From NCBI GenBank assembly GCA_021801795.1, contig JAJYXR010000003.1, positions 120,494 through 184,493 on the forward strand: DNA of 64,000 nt. Direction: 5' to 3'. Source of the DNA: Actinomycetes bacterium (lineage in GTDB: Bacteria; Actinomycetota; Acidimicrobiia; Acidimicrobiales; JAJYXR01). The translations under genes and the position numbers were made by a program. The notes under the pieces were generated by a model. The model worked only from the letters and a program-made list of their open reading frames with translations, was not told the DNA's origin and did no database searches. Positions 42,331 through 50,106 of the stretch are shown one piece after another (positions within the stretch are counted from its first letter, which is position 1; each line of letters starts with the position of its first letter).

Positions 42331-43446
42331 TCAGATGCCGATGCGCTGGGCCAGCAGTTCCCTATGGTAGCTGGGATCTCCGAGCAGCAGCTCGGAGGAC
42401 TTCGCTCGCTTGAAGTACAGGTGGGCGTCGTGCTCCCAGGTGAAGCCTATTCCACCGTGAATCTGGATGTTCTCGGCGGCAGCGTGGAAGTAGGCCTCGG
42501 AGCAGTAGGACTTGGCGAGGCTGGAGACCACCGGGAGCTCGTCGGAGTCCTCCGCGGCTGCCCATCCGGCATAGTAGGCAGCCGACTTCGCGGACTCGAC
42601 CTCCAGCAGCATGTCGGCGCACTTGTGCTTGATCGCCTGGAACGATCCGATCGGCCGGCCGAACTGGATACGCGTCTTCGCATACTCGACAGACATGTCC
42701 AGGCAGCGCTGAGCCCCCCCTACCTGCTCCGCGGCCAGGGCTACAGCAGCTAGGTCCAGGGTCTTCGTGAGCGCCGGGCCACCGGCGCCTTCGTCACCTA
42801 TGAGCCGTGCGGGGACTGAGGAGAACTCCAGACGGGCCTGCTTACGGGTCTGGTCCATGGTGGCCAGCGGGGTGCGGGCAAGTCCGGGGGCGTCACCTTC
42901 GACGGCGAACAGGCTGATGCCTGCGCCCGTGCGCGCAGCGACCATCACGAGCCCGGCCGTGTGGCCATCGATCACGAACATCTTGTGGCCGTCGAGCACC
43001 CAGTCGCTTCCCTTCTTCGAGGCAGTCAGGGTGATCCCATCGAGGTCCCACCGACCGTCCTCCTCGGTGAAGGCCAGCGTGGCAATCGTCTCACCGGACG
43101 CGATGCCCGGAAGGAGGTCCTTCTTCGCCCCCTCGTCACCCGAGCACAGAAGAGCATTCGCACCCAGCGCGACCGTGGAGAAGTACGGAACGCAGGCGAG
43201 GGTGGCGCCCATCTCCTCCAGCACCACCACCAGCTCTACGTATCCGAACCCCGCGCCTCCGTATTCCTCGGGTATCGCGAGGGCCTGCAGGCCGAGCTGG
43301 TTGGCCATCTGCTCCCACACGGCAGGGTCGTAACCTTCGGTGGTCTCCATGAGGCGTCGCACCTCGGTCATCGGGCACTTGTCGTCGAGGAAACGGCGTA
43401 CGGAGCGTCGAAGCTCGTCCTGCTCCTCGCTGAAGGCGAAATTCAT
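42331..43446 (-). CDS. Acyl-CoA dehydrogenase
   Basis: This is a 371-residue protein with the three-domain ACAD layout: 'MNFAFSEEQDELRRSVRRFL', 'LAIPEEYGGAGFGYVELVVV', 'SKKGSDWVLDGHKMFVIDG', 'VEYAKTRIQFGRPIGSFQAIKH' and 'IQIHGGIGFTWEHDAHLYFK'. Such proteins in actinobacteria often pair with a second ACAD to act on steroid or branched side chains; no partner is adjacent here. The alpha/beta-hydrolase gene follows 18 nt downstream on the same strand. Confidence 0.9.
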   Translation of the reverse strand: MNFAFSEEQDELRRSVRRFLDDKCPMTEVRRLMETTEGYDPAVWEQMANQLGLQALAIPEEYGGAGFGYVELVVVLEEMGATLACVPYFSTVALGANALLCSGDEGAKKDLLPGIASGETIATLAFTEEDGRWDLDGITLTASKKGSDWVLDGHKMFVIDGHTAGLVMVAARTGAGISLFAVEGDAPGLARTPLATMDQTRKQARLEFSSVPARLIGDEGAGGPALTKTLDLAAVALAAEQVGGAQRCLDMSVEYAKTRIQFGRPIGSFQAIKHKCADMLLEVESAKSAAYYAGWAAAEDSDELPVVSSLAKSYCSEAYFHAAAENIQIHGGIGFTWEHDAHLYFKRAKSSELLLGDPSYHRELLAQRIGI

Positions 43447-43491
43447 CGGTCGGTCCCCCCTGTCGGGTCGGTGGTGCTGATGTTCATTCTG

Positions 43492-43511
43492 GCCGGTAAT
43501 CTATGACCGGC
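43492..43511. promoter_or_regulatory. Palindrome GCCGGT-N8-ACCGGC upstream of the acyl-CoA dehydrogenase
   Basis: Perfect 6-bp arms flank an AT-rich centre, 46 nt upstream of the acyl-CoA dehydrogenase start codon. Its position suits an operator. It is unlike the CTGAC-N5-GTCAG sites. Confidence 0.35.
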
Positions 43512-43620
43512 AGCCTCGCAGCCGGTCCACCGGCGAGCGGTCGCCTCGGGACCGGTCGCCTGGAGCCACGCCCCTGCGGGCCTGACGAACGTTGTCTACC
43601 AGATGCGGCACCAGGTTGAC

Positions 43621-43738
43621 CAGCCGGTCAAGCCGGTCAGTCAGTCAAGCCGGTCGGTCAGTCAAGTCGGTCGGTCAGTCAAGCCGGCCCGGTCAAGCCG
43701 GCCCGGTCAAGCCAGCCCGGTCAAGCCAGCCCGGTCCC
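43621..43738. repeat. Degenerate short-unit repeat array (ggtcaagccggccc and relatives)
   Basis: The first half has ~18-bp units around cggtcggtcagtcaag, and the second half has about four 14-bp units of ggtcaagccggccc/ccagccc. The array ends about 30 bp before the MBL-fold gene. Confidence 0.9.
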
Positions 43739-43769
43739 GAGGTGGCCATCGAGCCCAGGAGGAGAGAAG

Positions 43770-44375
43770 ATGCTCCATTACGAGGACAGCCTGGTGGAGG
43801 TGCACAGGGTGGTAGTCGGCCCCGTCGACAATAACGTGCACGTGATCCGGTGCAGGCAGACCGGCGAGTCCCTGCTGGTGGACGCTGCGAACGAGCACGA
43901 GCTGCTGCTCGACATGTGCCGCGGGCTCGGCGTGCGAAGGGTAGTGGAGACCCACGGGCATTGGGACCACATCCAGGCCATCACCCAGGTACGCGACGCG
44001 GGGTACGAGGTCGCGGTAACGCCTGAGGATGCCGGGATGCTCCCTTCCTACGATCTTCTGCTCGACGACGACGAGGTGATCGAGGTCGGCCACCTTCGGG
44101 TGAGAGCCATAGCCACCCCGGGGCATACCCCTGGGTCGATCTGCTTCGCCGTGGAGGGGACACCGCTTCTCTTCACAGGTGACACGCTCTTCCCAGGCGG
44201 CCCCGGGGCCACTCACCTACCAGGGGGAGACTTCCAGAAGATAATCGAGTCGATCGATACCCGGATCTTCTCTCGATTCGACCCGAGCACCATCGTGCTG
44301 CCAGGACACGGGGCGGACACCACCGTCGGCGCAGAGTCACCGAAGCTCTCCGAGTGGGTGGAGCGGGGCTGGTGA
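43770..44375 (+). CDS. MBL-fold metallo-hydrolase (glyoxalase II-like)
   Basis: This is a 201-residue metallo-beta-lactamase fold. 'ETHGHWDHIQAI' is the HxHxDH metal motif, 'TPGHTPGSICF' gives the next His, 'LLFTGDTLFPGG' the bridging Asp and 'VLPGHGADT' the last His. It resembles small glyoxalase-II/thioesterase-like enzymes; the substrate is unknown. The ATG has a GGAGGAG site 6 nt upstream. Confidence 0.9.
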   Translation: MLHYEDSLVEVHRVVVGPVDNNVHVIRCRQTGESLLVDAANEHELLLDMCRGLGVRRVVETHGHWDHIQAITQVRDAGYEVAVTPEDAGMLPSYDLLLDDDEVIEVGHLRVRAIATPGHTPGSICFAVEGTPLLFTGDTLFPGGPGATHLPGGDFQKIIESIDTRIFSRFDPSTIVLPGHGADTTVGAESPKLSEWVERGW

Positions 44376-44435
44376 GATCCTGGCCGGCCTGAAGGGCGGG
44401 GCACTGCGCCGCGACCATGGTGGACCTCGGCGTGA

Positions 44436-45788
44436 TCAGGGGAAGAGGCCACGCACCTCCATCGCTTCGGCCACCCTCTCCAGGGCCAGCGCGCCCGCAG
44501 CTCGACGCATCGACACACCGAGCGATGCCGCCTTGGCCCACACGCCGCCAAATGCCTCTTCCATGTTCCCGGCCAGCCGCGATGCCACCAGATCCTCGCC
44601 CCATGGATAGCCCTGGCGGCCTTGGGCCCACTCGAAGTAGGACGCGGTAACGCCTCCGGCGTTGGCGAGGATGTCGGGGACCACCGTCACCCCCCGGTCT
44701 GCCAGCACGGAGTCGCCTGCCGGCGTGGTCGGACCGTTGGCCGCCTCGACGACCACCTTTGCCTGGAGGGATAGTGCCTGTGGGGCATCGAGGGCACCTT
44801 CCAGCGCAGCCGGAACGGCCACCTCGGCGGGCACCGACCAGAGATCTGCCGGATCCAGGGGGTGTGCACCGGAGAACCCCGCGACGGTACCGGCCCTGCG
44901 CACGTGGTCGGCCAGCAATCCCACGTCTATGCCGCCTGCGCTCTCCACGGCACCGCCGGCATCACCCACGGCCACCAGGCGCATCCCTCCAGAGGACATG
45001 AGGAAGGCGAGCGGCGCCCCGACCTTGCCGAAGCCCTGCAGCACCGCACGGCTCCCGGCCAGGGGGATCCCGAGCTCTGAGAACACCGCCCGCACGCACC
45101 TGAGCACACCCGAGGCGGTGGCCCCCGCGTGTAGTCGCATCCCACCGACCGACAGCGGCTTGCCGGTCACCACCCCTGGCATCGAACGACCGCCGTGGAG
45201 CATGTCGATGGTATCGAGTATCCATGCCATCACCCGCTCGTCGGTGTTCACGTCCGGAGCGGGCACGTCGCGATCGGGGCCCAGCATGGAGGCCACCTCG
45301 AACGTGTAACGCCGGGTCAGACGCTCCAGCTCCCCCGAAGAGAGGGAGGAGGGGTCGCAGCGCACGCCTCCCTTGCCGCCGCCGAAAGGAATCCCCACCA
45401 CCGCCGTCTTCAGGGTCATATCGGCCGCTAGCGCCGACACCTCCGGTGCGTTCAGGCCAGGGTGGAAGCGCACCCCACCCTTGGCGGGACCACGGGTGGT
45501 GTCGTGGTGCACACGCCATCCTGTGAACACCTCCACTCGGCCGTCGTCCATCCGCACCGGCACCGCGACCTCGAGGACCCGCTCGGGGACACGTAGCATC
45601 CTGTGGACGTCCGCGCTTATGCCGGCCAGAGCTGCTGCGTCGTCTATGCGCCCCAGGATCGCGGCCCACGGGTCATATGCAGCGCGAGCAGGCTCGCCGC
45701 CCGCGGGTCCCGAGCCAGCGGCGGCCTTCCCCGCTGGTCCATCGCCCGCGGGTCCCGAGCCAGCAGGGCTTCCCGGCGCGCTCAACAC
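44436..45788 (-). CDS. Glutamate dehydrogenase (Glu/Leu/Phe/Val dehydrogenase family)
   Basis: This is a 450-residue enzyme: 'DTTRGPAKGGVRFHPGLNAP' (substrate Lys), 'MTLKTAVVGIPFGGGKGGVR' (catalytic Lys), 'DVPAPDVNTD' (catalytic Asp) and the NAD(P)-binding 'AVLQGFGKVGAPLAFLM'. It interconverts glutamate and 2-oxoglutarate. GTG 45788 overlaps the stop of the upstream transporter gene and is followed by a ~35-residue Gly/Ser/Pro/Ala stretch built from a duplicated sequence. The conserved enzyme starts near 'YDPWAAILGRIDDAAAL'. Confidence 0.9.
   Translation of the reverse strand: MLSAPGSPAGSGPAGDGPAGKAAAGSGPAGGEPARAAYDPWAAILGRIDDAAALAGISADVHRMLRVPERVLEVAVPVRMDDGRVEVFTGWRVHHDTTRGPAKGGVRFHPGLNAPEVSALAADMTLKTAVVGIPFGGGKGGVRCDPSSLSSGELERLTRRYTFEVASMLGPDRDVPAPDVNTDERVMAWILDTIDMLHGGRSMPGVVTGKPLSVGGMRLHAGATASGVLRCVRAVFSELGIPLAGSRAVLQGFGKVGAPLAFLMSSGGMRLVAVGDAGGAVESAGGIDVGLLADHVRRAGTVAGFSGAHPLDPADLWSVPAEVAVPAALEGALDAPQALSLQAKVVVEAANGPTTPAGDSVLADRGVTVVPDILANAGGVTASYFEWAQGRQGYPWGEDLVASRLAGNMEEAFGGVWAKAASLGVSMRRAAGALALERVAEAMEVRGLFP
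45699..45764. repeat. Direct repeat in the N-terminal codons of the glutamate dehydrogenase gene
   Basis: A block of about 21 bp, gcccgcgggtcccgagccagc, occurs twice, roughly 45 bp apart, in frame. It adds a second Ala-Gly-Ser-Gly-Pro-Ala-Gly segment. Confidence 0.85.
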
Positions 45789-46732
45789 GTCCGCCAGGCG
45801 TCCGGGTGCCCCCCGCCCTCCGCGGAGGTACCGTCGGCACGGGTGGTCTTGGCGCTGGCGTCGATCCGCAACCCGGTGTCTTCGACGTCCTTGGCCTTTA
45901 CCACCAGCGGAGACCTGGCCAGAAGCACGACGCCTACCAGCATGGCCAGTAGCGCCAGCGACTCCAGCGGGCCTCTCGCGCCTGCAGTACGCAGCCGGTC
46001 TCCGAAGAGACCTATGCCTATCGATATCGACACCAGAGGGTCGACGGTTACGAGCGTGGACTGCGAGGCGGTTACTGGTCCCGAGTGGAAGGCATTCTGG
46101 GCCAGGAACACCGACAGGACACCAGCTCCCGCGACTGCATAGGGCTGCCAGTGCATGAGCAGCCGCCCCCAGCCCTGAGCGATCAGGTCGGTGGTCGCCT
46201 TTATGAAGGTAGCCGTGAGGGCGAACCCGATCGCTCCGGCCACGCCGAACATGGCCGCACGCCACGAGGGCGACCCGAACCGGGCAAGTCCTACGAAGGT
46301 GGCCATCCCCGCCAGGCAGGCGAAGCTCACCTCCCCCCAGGCGACGAGGTTCGGCACCACATGACCCGCGCTCGGAGCTGCCAGCATCAAGAACGCGGCC
46401 AGCCCCCCTGCGGCGACAGCGGTGGCCACCCAGTCCTGCCATCGCGGGTGCAGCCTGAACCACACAGCGAGTATGAGCACGAGGAAGGGCAGCTCCAGGG
46501 TGAGGACCGGCTGCACCGAGGTCATCTCCCCCATGTCGAGGGCCGTCGCCTGGAGGAGGAACGACGCGACCATCACCCCGAAACCCGCCAACCAGACCCG
46601 GCGATGCAGGGCGTAGCGGATGAGGCTCACCCGCATGGTGTCCGAGGCCGGCGCATCCTTCACGCCTAGGCGCTGGAGGATGGTGGTCATCGCATTCGCG
46701 AACGCGGCGGCCGCGGCCAGGAGAGAACCCAT
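45782..46732 (-). CDS. DMT-family membrane transporter
   Basis: This is a 316-residue protein with about nine to ten hydrophobic segments in the EamA/DMT arrangement; the start 'MGSLLAAAAAFANAMTTILQ', 'MTSVQPVLTLELPFLVLILA' and 'STLVTVDPLVSISIGIGLFG' are typical. The cargo is unknown. The polar C-terminal tail (~35 residues) overlaps the start of the glutamate dehydrogenase gene, suggesting co-translation. It is divergent from an acyl-CoA dehydrogenase gene. Confidence 0.85.
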   Translation of the reverse strand: MGSLLAAAAAFANAMTTILQRLGVKDAPASDTMRVSLIRYALHRRVWLAGFGVMVASFLLQATALDMGEMTSVQPVLTLELPFLVLILAVWFRLHPRWQDWVATAVAAGGLAAFLMLAAPSAGHVVPNLVAWGEVSFACLAGMATFVGLARFGSPSWRAAMFGVAGAIGFALTATFIKATTDLIAQGWGRLLMHWQPYAVAGAGVLSVFLAQNAFHSGPVTASQSTLVTVDPLVSISIGIGLFGDRLRTAGARGPLESLALLAMLVGVVLLARSPLVVKAKDVEDTGLRIDASAKTTRADGTSAEGGGHPDAWRTC

Positions 46733-46834
46733 CAGTTACTTTCTAGCTCAAATACCTCGCTTGGCGGCGGTTGAAGGGCTGCCGGTACGCTCTGGCAGAA
46801 GCCCGAATCCGACACAGACCACTGAAGGGACCCG

Positions 46835-48079
46835 ATGTCCGGCGAGACCAACCGAGAAGAGATTGACGAGGCACGCTTCGAGGCCGAGGCCCTGGCGTTC
46901 CTCGAGGCAAACGCCGAGCCGAAGGTCGAGGCCCGGCGTGCATGGGGAGAGGGCTCCGACGACGTATCGGTCCTGCCCGAGAGAACGGCCGAGGAGGAGC
47001 AGGCAGAGCTCCGGGCCGCACGTGCATGGGCTGCGAAGCGCTTCGACGCTGGGTTCGGGTGGATCACCGGGCCCGAGTCCTACGGGGGCAGGGGCCTTCC
47101 TCGCTCCTACCAGAGGCTCTACGACGCGCTCGAGGGGCGATTCGCCACCCCACCCCAGACGCTCTTCGGCATCGGGCTCGGAATGGTGGCTCCGACCATC
47201 CTCGCTCATGGCACCGAGGAGGTGAAGAGCCGCTACCTGAAGGCCCTCTGGCGAGGCGACATCGTCGCCTGCCAGCTCTTCAGCGAGCCAGGTGCAGGAA
47301 GTGACCTGGCAGGTCTGCAGACAAAGGCCGTTCGCGACGGAGACGAGTGGATCGTGACCGGCCAGAAGGTGTGGACCTCGGGTGCCCACCTGTCGGACAT
47401 CGGGGAGATCATCTGCCGCAGTGACCCCGACCTGCCCAAGCACAAGGGCCTGACCGGCTTCGTAGTGGACATGCACGCTCCAGGCGTGGAGGTTCGTCCC
47501 CTGCGTCAGATGACCGGTGGGGCGTCGTTCAACGAGGTCTTCTTCACAGAGGTCCGGATCCCCGACTCCCACCGGCTGGGGGACGTGAACGGGGGCTGGA
47601 CCGTCGCGCTCACCACGCTGATGAACGAGAGAGCCGCCATCGGTGGCGGGATGGCCAGCGGGGGCGGGAACATGAGCACCCAGCGCCTCATGGAGCTGGT
47701 GCGCCATCAGGGCCGGGACGCAGACCCACTCGTGCGTCAGCAGCTCGCAGAGATCATCGTGAACGGTCGGGTCGCCAGCTACACGAACCTGCGCGCGATG
47801 GCGAAGATCGCCGCGGGGCAGCTCCCGGGACCGGAGATGTCCATCGCGAAGCTCTCCCTCACCATGAACATGCGTCGGATGTCCGACCTGCTCTCGAGCG
47901 TCCTCGGTCCCAAGCTGGTAGCCGACTCCGGGGAGTGGGGTACCTACGCATGGGCGCAGTTCATCCTGGGTGTGCCAGGTATGCGCATAGCCGGCGGGAG
48001 CGACGAGGTCCTCCACAACATCATCGGCGAGAGGGTGCTGGGCCTCCCGAAGGAGCCTGCGCCGGCTGCCTCCAGCTGA
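46835..48079 (+). CDS. Acyl-CoA dehydrogenase
   Basis: This is a 414-residue ACAD: 'GFGWITGPESYGGRGLPRSY', 'CQLFSEPGAGSDLAGLQTKA', 'WIVTGQKVWTSGAHLSDIGE', 'LRQMTGGASFNEVFFTEVRI' and 'MRIAGGSDEVLHNIIGERVL'. It belongs to the same broad group as the FadE30-like gene in this window. The first ~60 residues are charged and helical. The last 59 bp overlap the convergent rnhB gene. Confidence 0.9.
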   Translation: MSGETNREEIDEARFEAEALAFLEANAEPKVEARRAWGEGSDDVSVLPERTAEEEQAELRAARAWAAKRFDAGFGWITGPESYGGRGLPRSYQRLYDALEGRFATPPQTLFGIGLGMVAPTILAHGTEEVKSRYLKALWRGDIVACQLFSEPGAGSDLAGLQTKAVRDGDEWIVTGQKVWTSGAHLSDIGEIICRSDPDLPKHKGLTGFVVDMHAPGVEVRPLRQMTGGASFNEVFFTEVRIPDSHRLGDVNGGWTVALTTLMNERAAIGGGMASGGGNMSTQRLMELVRHQGRDADPLVRQQLAEIIVNGRVASYTNLRAMAKIAAGQLPGPEMSIAKLSLTMNMRRMSDLLSSVLGPKLVADSGEWGTYAWAQFILGVPGMRIAGGSDEVLHNIIGERVLGLPKEPAPAASS

Positions 48080-48701
48080 GCCTGTGAATCGGCGTCATGC
48101 CCAGTCGGGCGACAGCCTCGCGATGCGCAGCCGTGGGGTATCCCTTGTGCTTCTCGAGTCCGTACCCGGGGTATTCCAGGGCTAGCCGGCGCATCTCGCG
48201 ATCGCGGGTGACCTTAGCCACCAGGGCAGCAGCCGCGATGGAGATGCAGGATGCATCACCCTTGATCACCGTCTGGACCTCCACGGTGCCCTGAGCCGCG
48301 GTGACCGGCATGGGAGCTGCCGGGGATATGGCTCCGAGCACCGGGCTCACGAAGTCGAAGCCACCATCCAGGAGCAGCGCGCCGGGTTCGAAGCCAGGGG
48401 GAAGACCATGCATGGCTCTAAGGAAGGCGACCTGAAGGGCCCCGGTGACGCCTAGGTCGTCCACCTCGTGTGCCTCGGCGTGGCCGACGGACCACGCTGC
48501 GCACCACCGGGAGACAGGAGAGAAAAGTTCTTCCCTCCGCTTCTCGCTCAGCTCCTTCGAGTCCCTGAGTGACCTGGGCGGAGGGCAGTCGAGGCTCAGC
48601 TGAGCCGCTCCCACCAGGGCCACGCCCACGCTCATAGGTCCAGCCCAGGCACCACGACCCACCTCGTCCACGCCGGCGACGAAGGAGCCCTCTGCCCTCA
48701 T
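48021..48701 (-). CDS. rnhB: Ribonuclease HII
   Basis: RNase HII removes ribonucleotides from DNA. 'FVAGVDEVGRGAWAGPMSVG' contains the catalytic Asp-Glu pair, 'LRDSKELSEKRREEL' follows, the third Asp is in 'IKGDASCISIAAAALVAKVT' and 'YPGYGLEKHKGYPTAAHREA' is invariant. The usual third region 'DG..' reads 'LLLDGGFDF'. The gene extends into the 3' end of the acyl-CoA dehydrogenase; the overlap covers the low-complexity tail only. Confidence 0.93.
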   Translation of the reverse strand: MRAEGSFVAGVDEVGRGAWAGPMSVGVALVGAAQLSLDCPPPRSLRDSKELSEKRREELFSPVSRWCAAWSVGHAEAHEVDDLGVTGALQVAFLRAMHGLPPGFEPGALLLDGGFDFVSPVLGAISPAAPMPVTAAQGTVEVQTVIKGDASCISIAAAALVAKVTRDREMRRLALEYPGYGLEKHKGYPTAAHREAVARLGMTPIHRLSWRQPAQAPSGGPAPSRR

Positions 48702-48872
48702 GAGAGATCCCTCCCTCTCCAGGTCGGGTCCGTCTCGGAACCTCAGGGTGCACCCCCATTAGTTACCGGGGGGGTCTTGTCAAGGACGGATCGGAGGCGC
48801 ATCATTGGATCGACGCACAGCGACCCGGACCGAAGAGCCGCTCGAAGGCAGGAATCGAAGGAGGGACGCCGC

Positions 48873-49112
48873 ATGGTCGATACGATGGCGCGAGTGACAC
48901 GAGCCGACGAGGCGGGCACCCTCCCACCTGGAACCAGGGTTGACGTGAGAAGCAGGTTCGTCGGTACCTGGTCCAGAGGCTTCGAGGTAGCCGAGGTCCG
49001 GCCTGATGGATACGTCATCCGCCGCCTCTCGGACCAGAGCCTCCTGCCGGGCCTCTTCGACCCCGAGGACGTGCGCGAGGAGAAGCGCCGAGCTGGCCTC
49101 TGGTGGTACTGA
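48873..49112 (+). CDS. Small conserved-looking protein (79 residues), function unknown
   Basis: ATG 48873 has a GGAGGGA site 8 nt upstream. The sequence 'TLPPGTRVDVRSRFVGTWSR' and 'GYVIRRLSDQSLLPGLFDPE' suggests a small beta-barrel (SH3/Tudor-like) followed by a charged helix ending 'RRAGLWWY'. Proteins of this look are common in Acidimicrobiia; I cannot name a function. The 171-bp region upstream shows no other feature apart from a G7 run. Confidence 0.65.
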   Translation: MVDTMARVTRADEAGTLPPGTRVDVRSRFVGTWSRGFEVAEVRPDGYVIRRLSDQSLLPGLFDPEDVREEKRRAGLWWY

Positions 49113-49212
49113 GCACCTCTGGTCCCCAGGGAATGGTGCCACTACTCCTCTAAGACCTCCCCGTAGAGGCCTGGCTGGGCCGAGTGGGACCCTGCACGCG
49201 GCTAACGGTGCC

Positions 49213-49500
49213 TCAGCCTTCGAGTGCCGCTATGTACTGGTCAATAGGTATAGCGGAGAGGGTCTGCGTCTTCAGGGTCCCGCGGGCACCGAGCACCAGG
49301 GCCACCCGTGCCATGGCCTCCGAGTCAGGGGCTTCGAGGACGGTCACGAAGTCGTAGGGACCCAGCACGGCCCACTGGTCGATGACCCGCACACCCATCT
49401 GCTCGACCTCTTCGTTCACCTCCTTCAGCCTCGTGGGGTTATCGCGAAGAGTCGCCATCCCCTCGGGTCCGAGTGTGGAGAGCATCAGGAAAGTCGCCAT
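49213..49500 (-). CDS. GYD-domain protein
   Basis: This 95-residue ferredoxin-like fold protein starts 'MATFLMLSTLGPEGMATLRD' and has the diagnostic 'WAVLGPYDFVTVLEAPDSEA' and 'LGARGTLKTQTLSAI'. GYD proteins are widespread and uncharacterised. It is followed by the RpiB-like gene on the same strand with 23 nt between them. Confidence 0.88.
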   Translation of the reverse strand: MATFLMLSTLGPEGMATLRDNPTRLKEVNEEVEQMGVRVIDQWAVLGPYDFVTVLEAPDSEAMARVALVLGARGTLKTQTLSAIPIDQYIAALEG

Positions 49501-49523
49501 GGATTCACCCTATCGCGATGGCA

Positions 49524-49928
49524 CTACACCTGGCCGAACAATCCTGCCTCGCCTGGATCGGGATCTGTCGAGAAGTAGGCATCGACTATCTCGGCAGCCA
49601 GGTCCGGTGTGGTCAGGCGTATGCTGAGCGCCAGCACGTTAGCGTCGTTCCACCTGCGTGCGCCTGAAGCGGTGGCAGCGTCCACGCAGAGCGCCGCCCG
49701 CACACCGGGGACCTTGTTCGCTGCTATGGAGACCCCGGTGCCCGTGTAGCACATCACCACGCCTGAGTCTGCCTGGCCAGACGCGACCGCCTGGCCGACA
49801 GCTCGTCCTACTTCGGGCCACTGGGCCCCTCTGGCCAGGTGGAGCACCTCGTATCCACGTCCGCGCAGCAGCTCGAGCACGCTAGTGGGGATCAGACCTT
49901 CGTCGTCGGCACCGAATGCGACTCGCAT
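49524..49928 (-). CDS. RpiB/LacA/LacB family sugar-phosphate isomerase
   Basis: This 134-residue protein starts 'MRVAFGADDEGLIPTSVLEL' and has 'VVMCYTGTGVSIAANKVPGV' with the active-site Cys, followed by 'RWNDANVLALSIRLT'. Ribose-5-phosphate isomerase B is the likeliest activity. It is slightly shorter than RpiB (~150), and the catalytic-loop reading Cys-Tyr-Thr-Gly replaces the usual Cys-Gly-Thr-Gly, so another sugar phosphate is possible. Confidence 0.8.
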   Translation of the reverse strand: MRVAFGADDEGLIPTSVLELLRGRGYEVLHLARGAQWPEVGRAVGQAVASGQADSGVVMCYTGTGVSIAANKVPGVRAALCVDAATASGARRWNDANVLALSIRLTTPDLAAEIVDAYFSTDPDPGEAGLFGQV

Positions 49929-50005
49929 ACCACAGACAATACGAGACTGGCCTCCTCCAGCGGCCCGCCCGCCTGCCTAGGGCGGGAACCAGAGGCATCT
50001 CGGGC

Positions 50006-50066
50006 CACAGCTGCCTGGAGCAGGACCCGGGGCCGAGCGGGGTGCGGCTGCCTGGAGCAGGACCCG
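50006..50066. repeat. 20-bp direct repeat upstream of the mannosidase gene
   Basis: Two copies of gctgcctggagcaggacccg lie about 36 bp apart in the 178-bp divergent spacer 49929-50106. No other feature was recognised there. Confidence 0.8.
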
Positions 50067-50106
50067 ACGGTGCCTCCCCGGATCATCAGAAGCGTATCCT
50101 GTCCGG

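Larger units (their letters stand above)
43447..43769. other. 323-bp intergenic region with palindrome and repeats, no gene
   Basis: This spacer separates the divergent acyl-CoA dehydrogenase and MBL-hydrolase genes. It holds a palindrome at 43492-43511 and a repeat array at 43621-43738, and ends with a GGAGGAG site for the downstream gene. Short frames across it look non-coding. Confidence 0.7.

Noticed and set aside
45789..46463. Long N-terminal extension of the glutamate dehydrogenase frame
   Set aside because: The extension lies wholly within the DMT transporter gene on the same strand in another frame; the transporter reading is clearly the coding one.
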